A DNA stretch of 64,000 bases. Origin: DASWNP01 sp036399175. Lineage in GTDB: Bacteria > Acidobacteriota > Blastocatellia > Pyrinomonadales > Pyrinomonadaceae. Under the pieces are notes generated by a model. The model saw only the letters and a list, made by a program, of their open reading frames with translations, searched no databases and was not told where the DNA came from. Of this stretch, positions 24,673-33,638 are shown in pieces. Each line of letters opens with the position of its first letter. Position 1 is the first letter of the stretch. Position numbers and translations under genes: made by a program. Location: positions 1 through 64,000 of the forward strand of contig DASWNP010000006.1 of assembly GCA_036399175.1 (NCBI GenBank), in the 5' to 3' direction.

Positions 24673-25578
24673 GTGAATATCTCAATCAGGGATTTGAAGG
24701 TTTACACGGGGTACGCGCGCCGCTTCGCGCGAAGGTTCGTGGTCGAGCGTTTGGAGGAACGGCGCATTCCTATTCTTCGCGCGCCCGCGCGCCCGCAGCC
24801 GGAGCTTTGGAGCGACGAGCGTTTGACCGTCGCATGGCTCGGACATGCGACGGCGCTCGTAAATTTTTACGGCACATGGCTTCTCACAGACCCGGCGCTG
24901 AGGCCGCGCGTCGGCCTGCAAGTGGCTGGCATGACGGTCGGCCTGCGTCGTCTCGTCGAGCCCGCGCTCAAGACAGATGAGCTGCCCGCGCTCGACGCCG
25001 TGCTCATCTCGCACGCGCACATGGATCACTGCGATTTGGGGACGCTCCGGCGTTTGCCGAAGGGGACGCGCGCCGTCGTGCAACGCGGCAACCGAGACCT
25101 CGTGCGCCGCTTCCGCGCGGTGGACGAACTCGCGTGGGGCGAAGCTGTGAACGTCAACGGAGCACGCATCGAGGGCATCGAAGTCAATCACTGGGGAGCG
25201 CGTCGCCTGACCGACAAAGGGCGCGGCTATGGCGGCTTCCTCGTCGAGAAGCACGGTCGCGCACTCGTCTTCGGCGGCGACACGGCCTACACCCGAGCCT
25301 TCGCCGCGCTCAAACGCCGCGCGAGCATCGACCTCGCCATCATGCCCATCGGCGCTTACAACCCCTACATCTACGCCCACGCCAGCCCCGAGCAATCATG
25401 GTCGATGGCGCGCGAGATGGGCGCAACCTACATCCTCCCCATCCATCACTCGACCTTTCGCCTCAGCCGCGAGCCCTTCGCTGAGCCAATCGAGCGCCTG
25501 CTCGCCGTCGCCGGACGCGAACGCTGGCGCATCGCGCTCACCAAAATCGGCCAGACCTGGACGCTTCCCGAAGACTGA
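24673..25578 (+). CDS. Metallo-beta-lactamase-fold hydrolase (UlaG / NAPE-PLD-like)
   Basis: A 301-residue cytosolic-type protein with the metal site ISHAHMDHCD (HxHxDH) and an N-terminal WLGHATALVNFYGTWLLTDPAL, typical of the UlaG and phospholipase D-like branch. Further ligands are expected at NHWGAR and FGGDTAYT, with a last His in PIHHSTFRL. The family contains lactonases and N-acyl-phosphatidylethanolamine phospholipases, and the substrate here cannot be told. The GTG at 24673 is the first in-frame start before conserved sequence. It is followed by a hairpin repeat and the convergent debranching-enzyme gene. Confidence 0.85.
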   Translation: MNISIRDLKVYTGYARRFARRFVVERLEERRIPILRAPARPQPELWSDERLTVAWLGHATALVNFYGTWLLTDPALRPRVGLQVAGMTVGLRRLVEPALKTDELPALDAVLISHAHMDHCDLGTLRRLPKGTRAVVQRGNRDLVRRFRAVDELAWGEAVNVNGARIEGIEVNHWGARRLTDKGRGYGGFLVEKHGRALVFGGDTAYTRAFAALKRRASIDLAIMPIGAYNPYIYAHASPEQSWSMAREMGATYILPIHHSTFRLSREPFAEPIERLLAVAGRERWRIALTKIGQTWTLPED

Positions 25579-25581
25579 AAA

Positions 25582-25678
25582 GAAACGATGAATGATGAAT
25601 GCGGAATGATGAATTAGAAGACAAAAAAGCTTTTGCTTTTCATTCCGCATTCACACTGCCGCATTCATCATTTTCTTC
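25582..25678. repeat. Intergenic tandem-word hairpin (word gaatgatgaatgcg)
   Basis: Arms at about 25586-25616 and 25639-25673 are complementary arrays around aaaaaagcttttgcttttc. The right arm supplies the last codons and stop of the convergent glycogen debranching gene. Confidence 0.8.
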
Positions 25679-27823
25679 AATGCTGACGCGCAGCAGCTCG
25701 GCGACGCTCCAAGCCTGTGCGATGCAGCCGCGCGGGGTGTGGGGCGGGTCGCCGTCGAAGATTTCGGAGATTTGTCCGAGACCGGCTTCGCAGAGGTGTC
25801 GGCGGAAGCCTTCGAGCAGGCGCGAGGCGCGAGCGCGCCCTTCGGTCGTCTCGCCGTGGATTTTGAGATAGGCCGTGACGAAGGGGCCTATCAGCCACGC
25901 CCAGACCGTGCCCTGATGATAGGCTCCGTCGCGGCTCAAGGAATCGCCCTCGTAGCGGCCTCGGTAATCGGGGTCGTGCGGCGAGAGGCTTCTCAGCCCG
26001 TAAGGGGTCAGCAACTCGCGCTCGACCGTTTCGACTATCCCTCGCGCCCTCTCTTCCGTGAGCATCGAGTAGTGAAGGCTGACGGCGAGAATCTGATTCG
26101 GACGGATGGAAGCGTCGCGCCGCACTGGGCGGATGGAGTCGGCGTCGATAACGTCGTAGAGGCAACCGTGCTCTTCGTTCCAGAACGAGCGGTTGAAACT
26201 CTCGGCGGCCTGCGCCGCCATCTCGCCGTAGAGCTTCTCGCCGGCTTTGTCTGCAAACTCGCGCGCGAAATTCTCCATGATGCGCAGCGCGTTGTACCAG
26301 AGCGCCTGAATCTCGACGGGCTTTCCGTGCCTCGGCGTCACCACCCAGTCGCCGACCTTCGCATCCATCCAGGTCAGTTGCGCGCCCTCTTCGCCAGACG
26401 CGAGCAGCCCGTCCCGTTCAACCCGAATTTGGAAACGCGTGCCGCGAACGTGCCAGGCGATGATGTCAACCAGCACGTCGTAGAGTTCCGCGCGGACGAA
26501 CTCGGCGTCGTCCGAATATTGCAGATAGGCGCGGGCGGCCTCGAAGAACCAGAGCGTCGCGTCCACCGTGTTGTAGTCGGGCGACTGGCCGCCGTCGTCC
26601 GGAAAACGGTTGGGCAGCATGCCTCGACTGGTGTGGCGCGCAAACTCTTTGAGGATGCTGCGCGCCGTCTCGAAGCGAGCAGTGACGAGCGTGAGCCCCG
26701 CGAGCGCAATCATCGTGTCGCGCCCCCAATCGCCGAACCAGTGATAACCGGCCAGAACGGTCTGGCGCGCCCCGCGCGCGACGACGAACTGGTCGGCTGC
26801 CGCCACGAGCGCGCGCACGAACTCGTCGTCTTCCGTCGAAGCCGTCGCGGTCGAAGCTTGCGGAGTCGAAACTGCCGAGGTCGAAACCACTGAGGTCGAA
26901 CGGGCGAGGACTGCGCGGCGTCTCTCAATCTCCGCCTGACGGTACTCTTCAAGACGGCTCGCGTCGCGCCGCTCGGTCGAAGCGATGAGGCTCGCACGCG
27001 CGCGCCGCTTCAAGTCGAACCTGAGCACGAAGGGGCTGAACAAATCCTCGCTGAAATCGAATCCCCGCTCACGTTCTCTCTCATACTCGAAGCTTCGATA
27101 CCAGTAGGCGGCGCGTTCGAGCGCCTCGGCGTCGTGCGCGAAGTAGAGCGCGGGCAGGTGCTCGTAGGGAACGATGCTTGTGAGCCCCGTCTCTTCTCTC
27201 AAGCGCGAATCGAGCGCGCCGTTTTCGTGCGCCAGACTGTGATAATCGCGGAAGGCGACGAGCGGGCGAAGCTCGAAAAGCAAGGTGGAAGGCGGAAGGC
27301 GGAAGGCGGAAGGCGAAGAGTTGTCGGACGAAAGACGCGCGGCTGTCTCGTCGGCGTCCACCTTGTTGCTCTCTGCTTCTCTCTCTGCTTCGCTGCTCTC
27401 TGTTTCGGTGTTGGGGTCGGGAAGGCGAAAGGTGTAGCGGATGGCGACGCTGTTTTCGCCTTGAAGCATGAAGAGGGATTTTTCTATCTCGATGCCTTCG
27501 ACGCGGTAGGTGAAGACGGGGAAGGGGTCGAGGCGAAAGCCGGTTTGATACGTGTAGCCCTGTGGGTGAACGACGCCCGGATACTGATTGGTGGAAAGCT
27601 CGAAGCGTCGCCCGTCGATGACGAGCGTCTCTTCGAGCTTCGAGAGCATGACCGTGCGCCCGACGGGCGGCTCGGTGGCCGCGACGAGCAGCCCGTGATA
27701 GCGCCGCGTGTTGAGACCCGTGATGGTCGAAGAAGAGAAGCCGCCGAGCCCGTTCGTCTCCAGCCATTCGCGCGTCCCTGCGCCGTCGAGATTAGCGCAC
27801 GTCTCCTGTCCGAATTGAATCAT
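25640..27823 (-). CDS. Glycogen debranching enzyme (amylo-alpha-1,6-glucosidase family)
   Basis: The product is about 727 residues. The N-terminal domain is typical (LETNGLGGFSSSTITGLNTRRYHGLLVAA). The C-terminal (alpha/alpha)6 catalytic domain shows GYHWFGDWGRDTMIALAGLTL, YNTVDATLWFFEA and the late DGAYHQGTVWAWLIGPF. It removes alpha-1,6 branches from glycogen in the cytosol. The ATG at 27823 is preferred; the extension to 27889 only translates the upstream hairpin repeat. No Shine-Dalgarno is evident because the repeat abuts the start. The last residues (NDECGSVNAE) are encoded by the downstream repeat. A run of Ser-Thr-Val/Ala-Ser repeats (STSVVSTSAVSTPQASTAT) interrupts the middle region. 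No other glycogen gene is nearby. Confidence 0.88.
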   Translation of the reverse strand: MIQFGQETCANLDGAGTREWLETNGLGGFSSSTITGLNTRRYHGLLVAATEPPVGRTVMLSKLEETLVIDGRRFELSTNQYPGVVHPQGYTYQTGFRLDPFPVFTYRVEGIEIEKSLFMLQGENSVAIRYTFRLPDPNTETESSEAEREAESNKVDADETAARLSSDNSSPSAFRLPPSTLLFELRPLVAFRDYHSLAHENGALDSRLREETGLTSIVPYEHLPALYFAHDAEALERAAYWYRSFEYERERERGFDFSEDLFSPFVLRFDLKRRARASLIASTERRDASRLEEYRQAEIERRRAVLARSTSVVSTSAVSTPQASTATASTEDDEFVRALVAAADQFVVARGARQTVLAGYHWFGDWGRDTMIALAGLTLVTARFETARSILKEFARHTSRGMLPNRFPDDGGQSPDYNTVDATLWFFEAARAYLQYSDDAEFVRAELYDVLVDIIAWHVRGTRFQIRVERDGLLASGEEGAQLTWMDAKVGDWVVTPRHGKPVEIQALWYNALRIMENFAREFADKAGEKLYGEMAAQAAESFNRSFWNEEHGCLYDVIDADSIRPVRRDASIRPNQILAVSLHYSMLTEERARGIVETVERELLTPYGLRSLSPHDPDYRGRYEGDSLSRDGAYHQGTVWAWLIGPFVTAYLKIHGETTEGRARASRLLEGFRRHLCEAGLGQISEIFDGDPPHTPRGCIAQAWSVAELLRVSIEENDECGSVNAE

Positions 27824-27826
27824 AAA

Positions 27827-27936
27827 GACAAATGATGAATGCGGAATGCGGAATGATGAATTAAAAGCAGAAAGCATTTTGCCTTTCATTCATCATTCCG
27901 CATTCCGCATTCATCATTATTCATCATTTCCTTCCA
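27827..27936. repeat. Intergenic tandem-word hairpin (word gaatgcggaatgatgaat)
   Basis: The left arm (about 27832-27862) and right arm (about 27885-27930) are complementary arrays around aaagcattttgccttt. It lies between the MOSC gene stop and the debranching-enzyme start on the minus strand. Confidence 0.8.
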
Positions 27937-27948
27937 TCCCTGTTTGAA

Positions 27949-28608
27949 TTATGTATTTGAAGAAGCGCCAGCGCGGTCGAGTTGCTCGCGGAAGCGCGCT
28001 TTCCACTTGTCGGGCAGAGCCGGGGTGGCGAGCGCGCGGCGTATGCCTTCGTTGTCGTCGCGGTCGCGGACGTAGAGGCGGACGATGTCGGCGACGGTCG
28101 AGGCGCTCTCGTCGCGTTTGATGAGATGGATGCTATCTCCAGTCCCAAGCTCTCCCTCCGTGACGACCGAGAGGTAGAAGCCACTCAGACCGCTCAGGCG
28201 AAATCGCTCGACGATGTCGTCGCGCCCGAATTTGATGCCGAGCTTATAACAGGGCATACGCGGCTCTGTCACCATCAGCTCGGCGGAGCCGACGCGGAAA
28301 TAGTCGCCGATGTGTACGAGGGATTCGCTCAAGCCCTCGACGGTCAGGTTCTCGCCGAACGTGCCCCATCGTAGCTCCGTGCCGGATAGCTCGTTTGCCC
28401 AGAACGTGTAGTGCTCCGCAGGGTAGGCGTAGACGGCCTTCGTCACGCCGCCGTGAACGGCGAGGTCGGCCTGCCTGTCGCCTTCGAGGTTGAGCGTGCG
28501 CACAGCGATGCGTCCCTCGACCGGCTCTTTGAAGATGCCGGTCGAAACCGTGCGTCCCTTCCAGACGACGAGGCGCGGGCGACCGACGTTGACGGATACA
28601 ATCTTCAT
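27949..28608 (-). CDS. MOSC domain protein (YiiM-like)
   Basis: About 219 residues from the ATG at 28608; the GTG at 28611 is the alternative. The MOSC core is visible: VEGRIAVRTLNLEGDRQADLAVHGG, AVYAYPAEHYTFW, GTFGENLTVEGL, and the conserved Cys in EPRMPCYKLGIKF. This is followed by the helical 3-alpha domain (STVADIVRLYV, RRALATPALPDKWKARFREQL). Relatives such as YiiM bind molybdenum cofactor and take part in reduction of N-hydroxylated compounds. It is divergent from the NtrC-type regulator. Confidence 0.88.
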   Translation of the reverse strand: MKIVSVNVGRPRLVVWKGRTVSTGIFKEPVEGRIAVRTLNLEGDRQADLAVHGGVTKAVYAYPAEHYTFWANELSGTELRWGTFGENLTVEGLSESLVHIGDYFRVGSAELMVTEPRMPCYKLGIKFGRDDIVERFRLSGLSGFYLSVVTEGELGTGDSIHLIKRDESASTVADIVRLYVRDRDDNEGIRRALATPALPDKWKARFREQLDRAGASSNT

Positions 28609-28772
28609 CACGGGAAGCTCGCTTCGGGCGAGGCCGACAGTATATTACATCGACGCCGTTCTATGGCGGATACGGTTTCGCCAAAAGCTCGCGCTTCGCT
28701 CTATAATCGCAAGAGAACATTTTGAATTCGGACGACTCAGCTCGCAGGGCTTCGACAGGCGGCGCTTGAGAG

Positions 28773-30257
28773 ATGGCTAAAGAAAAAATACTTGTCGTTG
28801 ACGACGAACAGATGATTCGCTGGACTCTCTCGGAGGCGCTTCGCAGTTGGGGTTACGTGCCGGTCGAAGCTGCGACGGTCGCATCGGGCGTCGATGCCTT
28901 CGCGTCGGAAGAGCCTGCGGCTGTCCTGCTCGACATAGATTTGCCGGACGGCTCGGGGCTCGACGCGCTGCGCGAGATAAAGAGCCGCAAGGGCGATGCG
29001 GTCGTGATTATGATTACGGGCAACGTGCGCGTCGAGAATACTATCGCGGCGCTGCGCGGCGGGGCGTACGATTTCATCGGCAAGCCGCTCAGCCTCGAAG
29101 AGCTTCGCGTGACGATACGCAACGGCATCGAGGCGCACGAGCTTCGGCGCGAAGTCCGACAGATACGCAGCGAACGTGCGCGACAGTTCAGCTTCGAGCA
29201 GATTATCGGAGAATCGACCGCCGTCCGGCGCATGATTGCGCTGGCGCGCAAAGTCGCCGAGTCGGAAGTCTCGTCCGTCCTGCTGCAAGGCGAGTCGGGC
29301 ACGGGCAAAGACCTCGTGGCGAAGGCCATCCATTACGCTTCGCGCCGCGCCGAAGCGCCCTTCGTCGCCATCAACTGCGCCGCGCTTCCGGCCAACCTCA
29401 TCGAGTCGGAGCTGTTCGGCTACGAGAAGGGCGCGTTCACCGATGCGAAGGCGCGCAAGGAAGGACTCTTCGAGCAGGCAGAAGGCGGCACGCTCTTTTT
29501 AGACGAGATAGGCGAGCTGGAAATCGGCCTCCAGGCGAAGCTTCTGCGCGTGCTCGAAGAGGGCGCGTTTCGTAGAGTCGGCGGCTTGAAGGACATTCCT
29601 TTGGACGTGCGCGTCGTCGCCGCCTCGAACCGCGACCTCAAGACCGAGAGCGACGCCGGACGCTTTCGTCTCGACCTCTACTATCGCCTCTCCGTTATCC
29701 AAATCGACGTGCCCCCTTTGCGCGAGCGCGGCGACGACATCCTCCTGCTCGCCTCGCATTACATCGAAACGCTCGGCGAACGTCTCAAGCTGCGCCGAAA
29801 GATTCGCGGGCTCTCGACGGAAGTCGTCGAAGCCTTTCGCAGCTACTCCTGGCCGGGCAACGTCCGCGAGATGCGCAACCTCATCGAGCGCGCTTTGATT
29901 CTCGAAGACAGCGACACGATAACGCTGGAATACCTGCCGCGCGATTTACTGCGGCGAGCGCCGCAGCCGAAGAAGGCGTCGGCGGATGCGAGCACTTTGA
30001 ACGAGACGCACGAAGCGGAAGCGATGCCTGTCGCGTCGAAATCCGACGGCGCGAAATTCTCGCTTCCGGCCGAAGGTCTCTCGCTCGAAGAGGTGGAGAC
30101 GATGCTCGTCCGGCAGGCCATCGAGCGAAGCGGCGGCAACCAGACGCAAGCCGCAGAACTGCTCGGCATCTCGCGCGACCAGCTCCGCTATCGCTTGAAG
30201 AAGCTCGACGCGTCGGACGCCGAGAGCCCCGGCGCTCGCGCCGAAAGCGTCTCCTGA
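28773..30257 (+). CDS. Sigma54-dependent NtrC-family response regulator
   Basis: The protein has 494 residues in three domains. The receiver (1-120) has the phospho-acceptor Asp54 in VLLDIDLP. The AAA+ domain (about 142-375) has Walker A GESGTGKD (173-180), Walker B LFLDEIGE (241-248) and the sigma54-contact loop reading GAFTDA (220-225) instead of GAFTGA. A Fis-type HTH lies at the end (GNQTQAAELLGISRDQLRYRLKKL). It would drive open-complex formation at sigma54 promoters when phosphorylated. The hybrid kinase gene begins 17 bases downstream, so they form a two-component pair, although the kinase also has its own receiver. A sigma54 promoter at 32462 is a natural target. Confidence 0.93.
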   Translation: MAKEKILVVDDEQMIRWTLSEALRSWGYVPVEAATVASGVDAFASEEPAAVLLDIDLPDGSGLDALREIKSRKGDAVVIMITGNVRVENTIAALRGGAYDFIGKPLSLEELRVTIRNGIEAHELRREVRQIRSERARQFSFEQIIGESTAVRRMIALARKVAESEVSSVLLQGESGTGKDLVAKAIHYASRRAEAPFVAINCAALPANLIESELFGYEKGAFTDAKARKEGLFEQAEGGTLFLDEIGELEIGLQAKLLRVLEEGAFRRVGGLKDIPLDVRVVAASNRDLKTESDAGRFRLDLYYRLSVIQIDVPPLRERGDDILLLASHYIETLGERLKLRRKIRGLSTEVVEAFRSYSWPGNVREMRNLIERALILEDSDTITLEYLPRDLLRRAPQPKKASADASTLNETHEAEAMPVASKSDGAKFSLPAEGLSLEEVETMLVRQAIERSGGNQTQAAELLGISRDQLRYRLKKLDASDAESPGARAESVS

Positions 30258-30274
30258 GAAAGAAGCCGAGAGAG

Positions 30275-32245
30275 ATGAGCGAAGTCGTACGCGACGACAG
30301 CACGACGCCGGGAGAAGCTTCAGGCGATGCGGCGGTGAGCGCCGAAGAAGCGCTCAAGCAGTCGCTCAAGGAACTGGCCGATTTGAAATTCGCGCTCGAC
30401 CAGTCGGCCATCGTCGCCATCACAGACCAGCGCGGGCGCATCAACTACGTCAACGACAAGTTCTGCGAAATCTCGAAATACTCGCGCGAGGAACTGCTCG
30501 GCCAAGACCATCGCATCATCAATTCCGGCTATCACTCGAAGGCGTTCATACGCCATCTCTGGGCGACTATCGCTTCGGGGCGCGTCTGGCGCGGCGAGTT
30601 GAAGAACCGCGCGAAGGACGGCCAGTTCTACTGGGTAGATACGACCATCGTGCCTTTCCTCGACCCGCAGGGGAAGCCCTACCAGTACGTCGCCATTCGT
30701 TACGACATCACCGAGCGCAAGCGCGCCGAAGAGCGCATCCGCGAACAGGCCGCGCTCTTAGACAAGGCGCAGGACGCCATCATAGTCCGCGACCTCGAAG
30801 ACCGCGTGCTCTACTGGAACAAGAGCGCCGAGCGCATCTACGGTTGGGTGGCCGAAGAGGCCGTCGGCAAAACCGCCCGCGAGCTGTCGCTCCTGACAGA
30901 CGGCAACTCGGCTCAGTTCGAGCGTGCGCGGCGCGAGCTTCTGGAGCGCGGCGAATGGCTCGGCGAGCTTGCGCAGCGAACCCGAAACGGCGCAGAGATT
31001 GTCGTCGAGAGCCGCTGGACGCTCGTGCACGACGAGCGCGGCCAGCCCTCGTCCATCCTCATCATCAATAGCGACGCCACCGAGAAGCGGAAAGTAGAAG
31101 CCCAACTGCTTCGCGCGCAGCGCATGGAGTCCATCGGCACGCTCGCCGGAGGCATCGCCCACGACCTCAACAACGTGCTCTCGCCGATTCTCATGGCCGT
31201 CCAGATACTTCAACTGAAGGCGACCGACCCCGACAGCGCGCAGTGGCTTGAGATACTTCAGTCGAACGCCGAGCGCGGCGCAGACATGGTGCGGCAGGTC
31301 TTGTCTTTCGCCAGAGGGATGGAGGGCGAGCGGGTCGCCGTGCAGTCGAAGCACGTCGTCAAAGACATCGTCAAGATTTTGAAAGACACGCTCCCGAAAT
31401 CCATCGGCATCAAGTTTCAACTGCCCGAAGAGCTTTGGATTATCTCGGCCGACGCGACTCAGATTCATCAGGTCTTGATGAACCTCTGCGTCAACGCGCG
31501 CGACGCCATGCCGCAGGGCGGCGAGCTTCTGATTCGCGCCGAGAACGTCTCGCTCGACGAGAACTACGCGCGCATGCACCTCGAAGCCAAGCCCGGCCGC
31601 TACGTCCTCATCACCGTCTCCGACACGGGCACGGGGATGACGCCCGAAGTCCTGAGCCGCATCTTCGAGCCGTTCTTTACCACCAAAGCTGTCGGCAAAG
31701 GCACGGGGCTCGGACTCTCGACGGCGCTGACCATCGTCCGAAGTCACGGCGGTTTCATGGGCGTCTACAGCGAGCCGGGGAAGGGCACGCAGTTCACAGT
31801 CTATCTGCCCGCGCTGGAGATGCGCGAGACGGCGGCGCGCGTCGAGACGAAGCGCGCGGAGCTGCCCGAAGGGCACGGCGAGCTGATTCTCGTCGTCGAT
31901 GATGAAGAGTCTATCCGCCAGATTACGAGAGGCACGCTCGAAACCTTCGGCTACGAAGTTCTGACCGCCGGCGACGGCACCGAAGCCGTCGCCCTCTACG
32001 CGCAGCACAGAGACAGAATCCGCCTCGTCCTCACCGACATGATGATGCCTTTCATGGACGGCCCGGCCACGATTCGCGCGCTGCAAAAGCTCGACCCGCA
32101 GGTGAAAATCATCGCCGCGAGCGGCCTCGGCGGCAACGAGAAATCGGCGGAAGCCCTGAGCGCGGGCGTCAAAAAATTTCTGCCCAAGCCCTACACCGCC
32201 GAAAAACTTCTCACCACCCTCGCCGAAGTCCTCAACGCGAAATAG
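30275..32245 (+). CDS. Hybrid sensor histidine kinase (PAS-PAS-HisKA-HATPase-REC)
   Basis: A 656-residue soluble kinase with no membrane segment. PAS 1 spans about 35-145, ending in a PAC with WVDTTIVPFLDPQGKPYQYVAIRYDITERK. PAS 2 spans about 155-272. The HisKA domain has the phosphorylated His296 in GGIAHDLNNVLSP. In the ATPase domain the N box is NLCVNARDAM (403-412), with DTGTGM and GKGTGLGLST following. The C-terminal receiver (about 535-655) has Asp588 in VLTDMMMPFMDG. The GGIAHDLNN signature belongs to the NtrB-like kinases that partner NtrC-type regulators, matching the gene just upstream. PAS domains suggest sensing of redox, light or a small ligand in the cytosol. Confidence 0.92.
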   Translation: MSEVVRDDSTTPGEASGDAAVSAEEALKQSLKELADLKFALDQSAIVAITDQRGRINYVNDKFCEISKYSREELLGQDHRIINSGYHSKAFIRHLWATIASGRVWRGELKNRAKDGQFYWVDTTIVPFLDPQGKPYQYVAIRYDITERKRAEERIREQAALLDKAQDAIIVRDLEDRVLYWNKSAERIYGWVAEEAVGKTARELSLLTDGNSAQFERARRELLERGEWLGELAQRTRNGAEIVVESRWTLVHDERGQPSSILIINSDATEKRKVEAQLLRAQRMESIGTLAGGIAHDLNNVLSPILMAVQILQLKATDPDSAQWLEILQSNAERGADMVRQVLSFARGMEGERVAVQSKHVVKDIVKILKDTLPKSIGIKFQLPEELWIISADATQIHQVLMNLCVNARDAMPQGGELLIRAENVSLDENYARMHLEAKPGRYVLITVSDTGTGMTPEVLSRIFEPFFTTKAVGKGTGLGLSTALTIVRSHGGFMGVYSEPGKGTQFTVYLPALEMRETAARVETKRAELPEGHGELILVVDDEESIRQITRGTLETFGYEVLTAGDGTEAVALYAQHRDRIRLVLTDMMMPFMDGPATIRALQKLDPQVKIIAASGLGGNEKSAEALSAGVKKFLPKPYTAEKLLTTLAEVLNAK

Positions 32246-32561
32246 AGCCACAAAACAGACGCCGCGCTCGCCCCGGCCATAGAGCAATCTTCGGTTGCGT
32301 TGGCCGACAAACTATTCTGATTCCCAATTCACTCCGGGCTCGAAATCTCGCTGCTGGTATTTCCTCAACGCTGGGGAAAAATCCGCACGGCGATGTGCGC
32401 GCTGCGCTTGTCGTCCTGCGGTCTACGCGCGGAAAAAAGGGTTTTCGGCGCAGAAGCCGCGCTGGCACGCTCCGTGCAGTTGGACGGGGCGAGGGGCATC
32501 GGTCGCGCGAGGGTTGGAGAGTTTGCCGGGGCGACTGCCGAAGACGGAAGGAGATTTCGAG
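32246..32561. other. Non-coding leader and promoter region of the stress-protein gene
   Basis: This region of 316 bases has no supported gene. It contains the sigma54-type promoter at 32462-32478. Upstream sequence (32290-32460) could host enhancer sites for the NtrC-type regulator, but no clear pair of palindromes was identified. Confidence 0.5.
32462..32478 (+). promoter_or_regulatory. Sigma54 (-24/-12) promoter
   Basis: ctggcacgctccgtgca matches the sigma54 consensus: TGGCACG at -24 and GTGCA at -12, with GG (32464-32465) and GC (32476-32477) exactly 10 bases apart. It lies about 85 bases before the ATG of the universal stress protein gene, downstream of the genes for an NtrC-type activator and its kinase. 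Confidence 0.7.
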
Positions 32562-33023
32562 ATGAAGATAATTTTGGCGACAGACGGTTCAGCGTGCAGC
32601 GAAGTGGCGGTGCGGGAGGTGGCGCGGCGTCCGTGGCCTGAAGACAGCCAGGTGCGCGTTATCGGCGTGGCCGAGATTCCAGCGCAGCTCGCGGGCTCGT
32701 CCTACATGTTGATGAACGACTATTTCACGCAGGTCGAGCGCGCCAAAGAAGACGAGGCGCGCGAAGCTGTCGAGGGGGCGAAGGCCGCGCTCGCGGCGGG
32801 CGAGGGCAGCCGAGGGCTTCAAATCTCGACGGAAGTCGTGAAGGGCTCGCCCAAGCGCGTCATCGTCGAAGAGGCCGAGCGCTGGGGCGCTGACCTCATC
32901 GTCGTCGGCTCGCACGGCTACAAGAGTTGGGAACGAATGCTGCTCGGCTCGGTCTCGCAGTGCGTCGCGCTGCACGCGCCCTGCACGGTCGAGATTGTGC
33001 GCTGCCGGCAGCAGCAAAACTAA
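32562..33023 (+). CDS. Universal stress protein (UspA family)
   Basis: The product is 153 residues from the ATG at 32562, with ggaaggaga 8 bases upstream. The Usp fold is clear: MKIILATDGSACSEVAVREVA at the start and the ATP-binding signature GSHGYKSWERMLLGSVSQ (G-2x-G-9x-G-S) near the end. It is of the ATP-binding type and probably forms dimers. A sigma54 promoter precedes it and a PNPOx-fold gene follows 23 bases later, suggesting a stress-linked operon under the upstream two-component system. Confidence 0.9.
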   Translation: MKIILATDGSACSEVAVREVARRPWPEDSQVRVIGVAEIPAQLAGSSYMLMNDYFTQVERAKEDEAREAVEGAKAALAAGEGSRGLQISTEVVKGSPKRVIVEEAERWGADLIVVGSHGYKSWERMLLGSVSQCVALHAPCTVEIVRCRQQQN

Positions 33024-33046
33024 AAAGGGCGAAAGAAGGGTTCTTT

Positions 33047-33481
33047 ATGTTAGAAGTCAAAGATATGTCGCAGGGCGAGATGCTGGCGCTGCTTCTGAGG
33101 GTCAGTTACGGCCACCTGGGCTGCGCCCGAGACAATCATCCTTACGTCGTGCCGATGCACTACGCCTTCGATTCTGAGAGTCTGTACTTCTTCACCACAG
33201 AAGGCACGAAGACCGACTACATGTCGGCCAACCACGAGGTCTGCTTTCAGGTCGAAGAGGTGGCCGACGAACGCCACTGGAGAAGCGTGATGCTCACGGG
33301 GCGCGCAGAGCGAGTCTCGAAGCAGGAAGAGACCGAAAGAGCGATGGCCTTGATTACGGAGAAGAACCCGTCGCTGACGCCCGCCATCAATCACACCGAG
33401 ATAGGCGCTTGGGAGCGTCTGAGCCAGGTTGTCATCTACCGCGTCAGGCCGCAGGCCATCTACGGTCGCAAGACCGTCTGA
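33047..33481 (+). CDS. Pyridoxamine 5'-phosphate oxidase-fold protein (NimA-like)
   Basis: The product is 144 residues with gaaagaaggg before the ATG at 33047. The split-barrel flavin- or cofactor-binding fold is indicated by YGHLGCARDNHPYVVPMHYAFDSESLYFFTTEGTK and the VCFQVEEV strand. This resembles the 5-nitroimidazole-resistance (NimA) and Rv1155-like branch of the family. A redox or F420/flavin reductase role is possible. It is co-directional with the Usp gene and ends at a hairpin terminator. Confidence 0.82.
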   Translation: MLEVKDMSQGEMLALLLRVSYGHLGCARDNHPYVVPMHYAFDSESLYFFTTEGTKTDYMSANHEVCFQVEEVADERHWRSVMLTGRAERVSKQEETERAMALITEKNPSLTPAINHTEIGAWERLSQVVIYRVRPQAIYGRKTV

Positions 33482-33514
33482 GAGCGAAGCCTGCGAAATT
33501 TGCGCGCGACGCAA

Positions 33515-33560
33515 AAGAGGCGAGCCAACCCATCAACGGGCGGCTCGCCTCTTCCTTCTT
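33515..33560 (+). terminator. Hairpin terminator
   Basis: aagaggcgagcc (33515-33526) and ggctcgcctctt (33542-33553) form a perfect 12-bp stem with a 15-base loop, 34 bases past the PNPOx-fold gene, followed by a pyrimidine tract (ccttcttaccc). A one-sided array of ctttccctttcctc words continues to about 33637. Confidence 0.65.
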
Positions 33561-33638
33561 ACCCTTTGCAGACGCTTCAGAGCGTCGCTTCTGAAACTTT
33601 CTTTCCCTTTCCTCTTTTCCCTTTTCCCCTTACGGATT

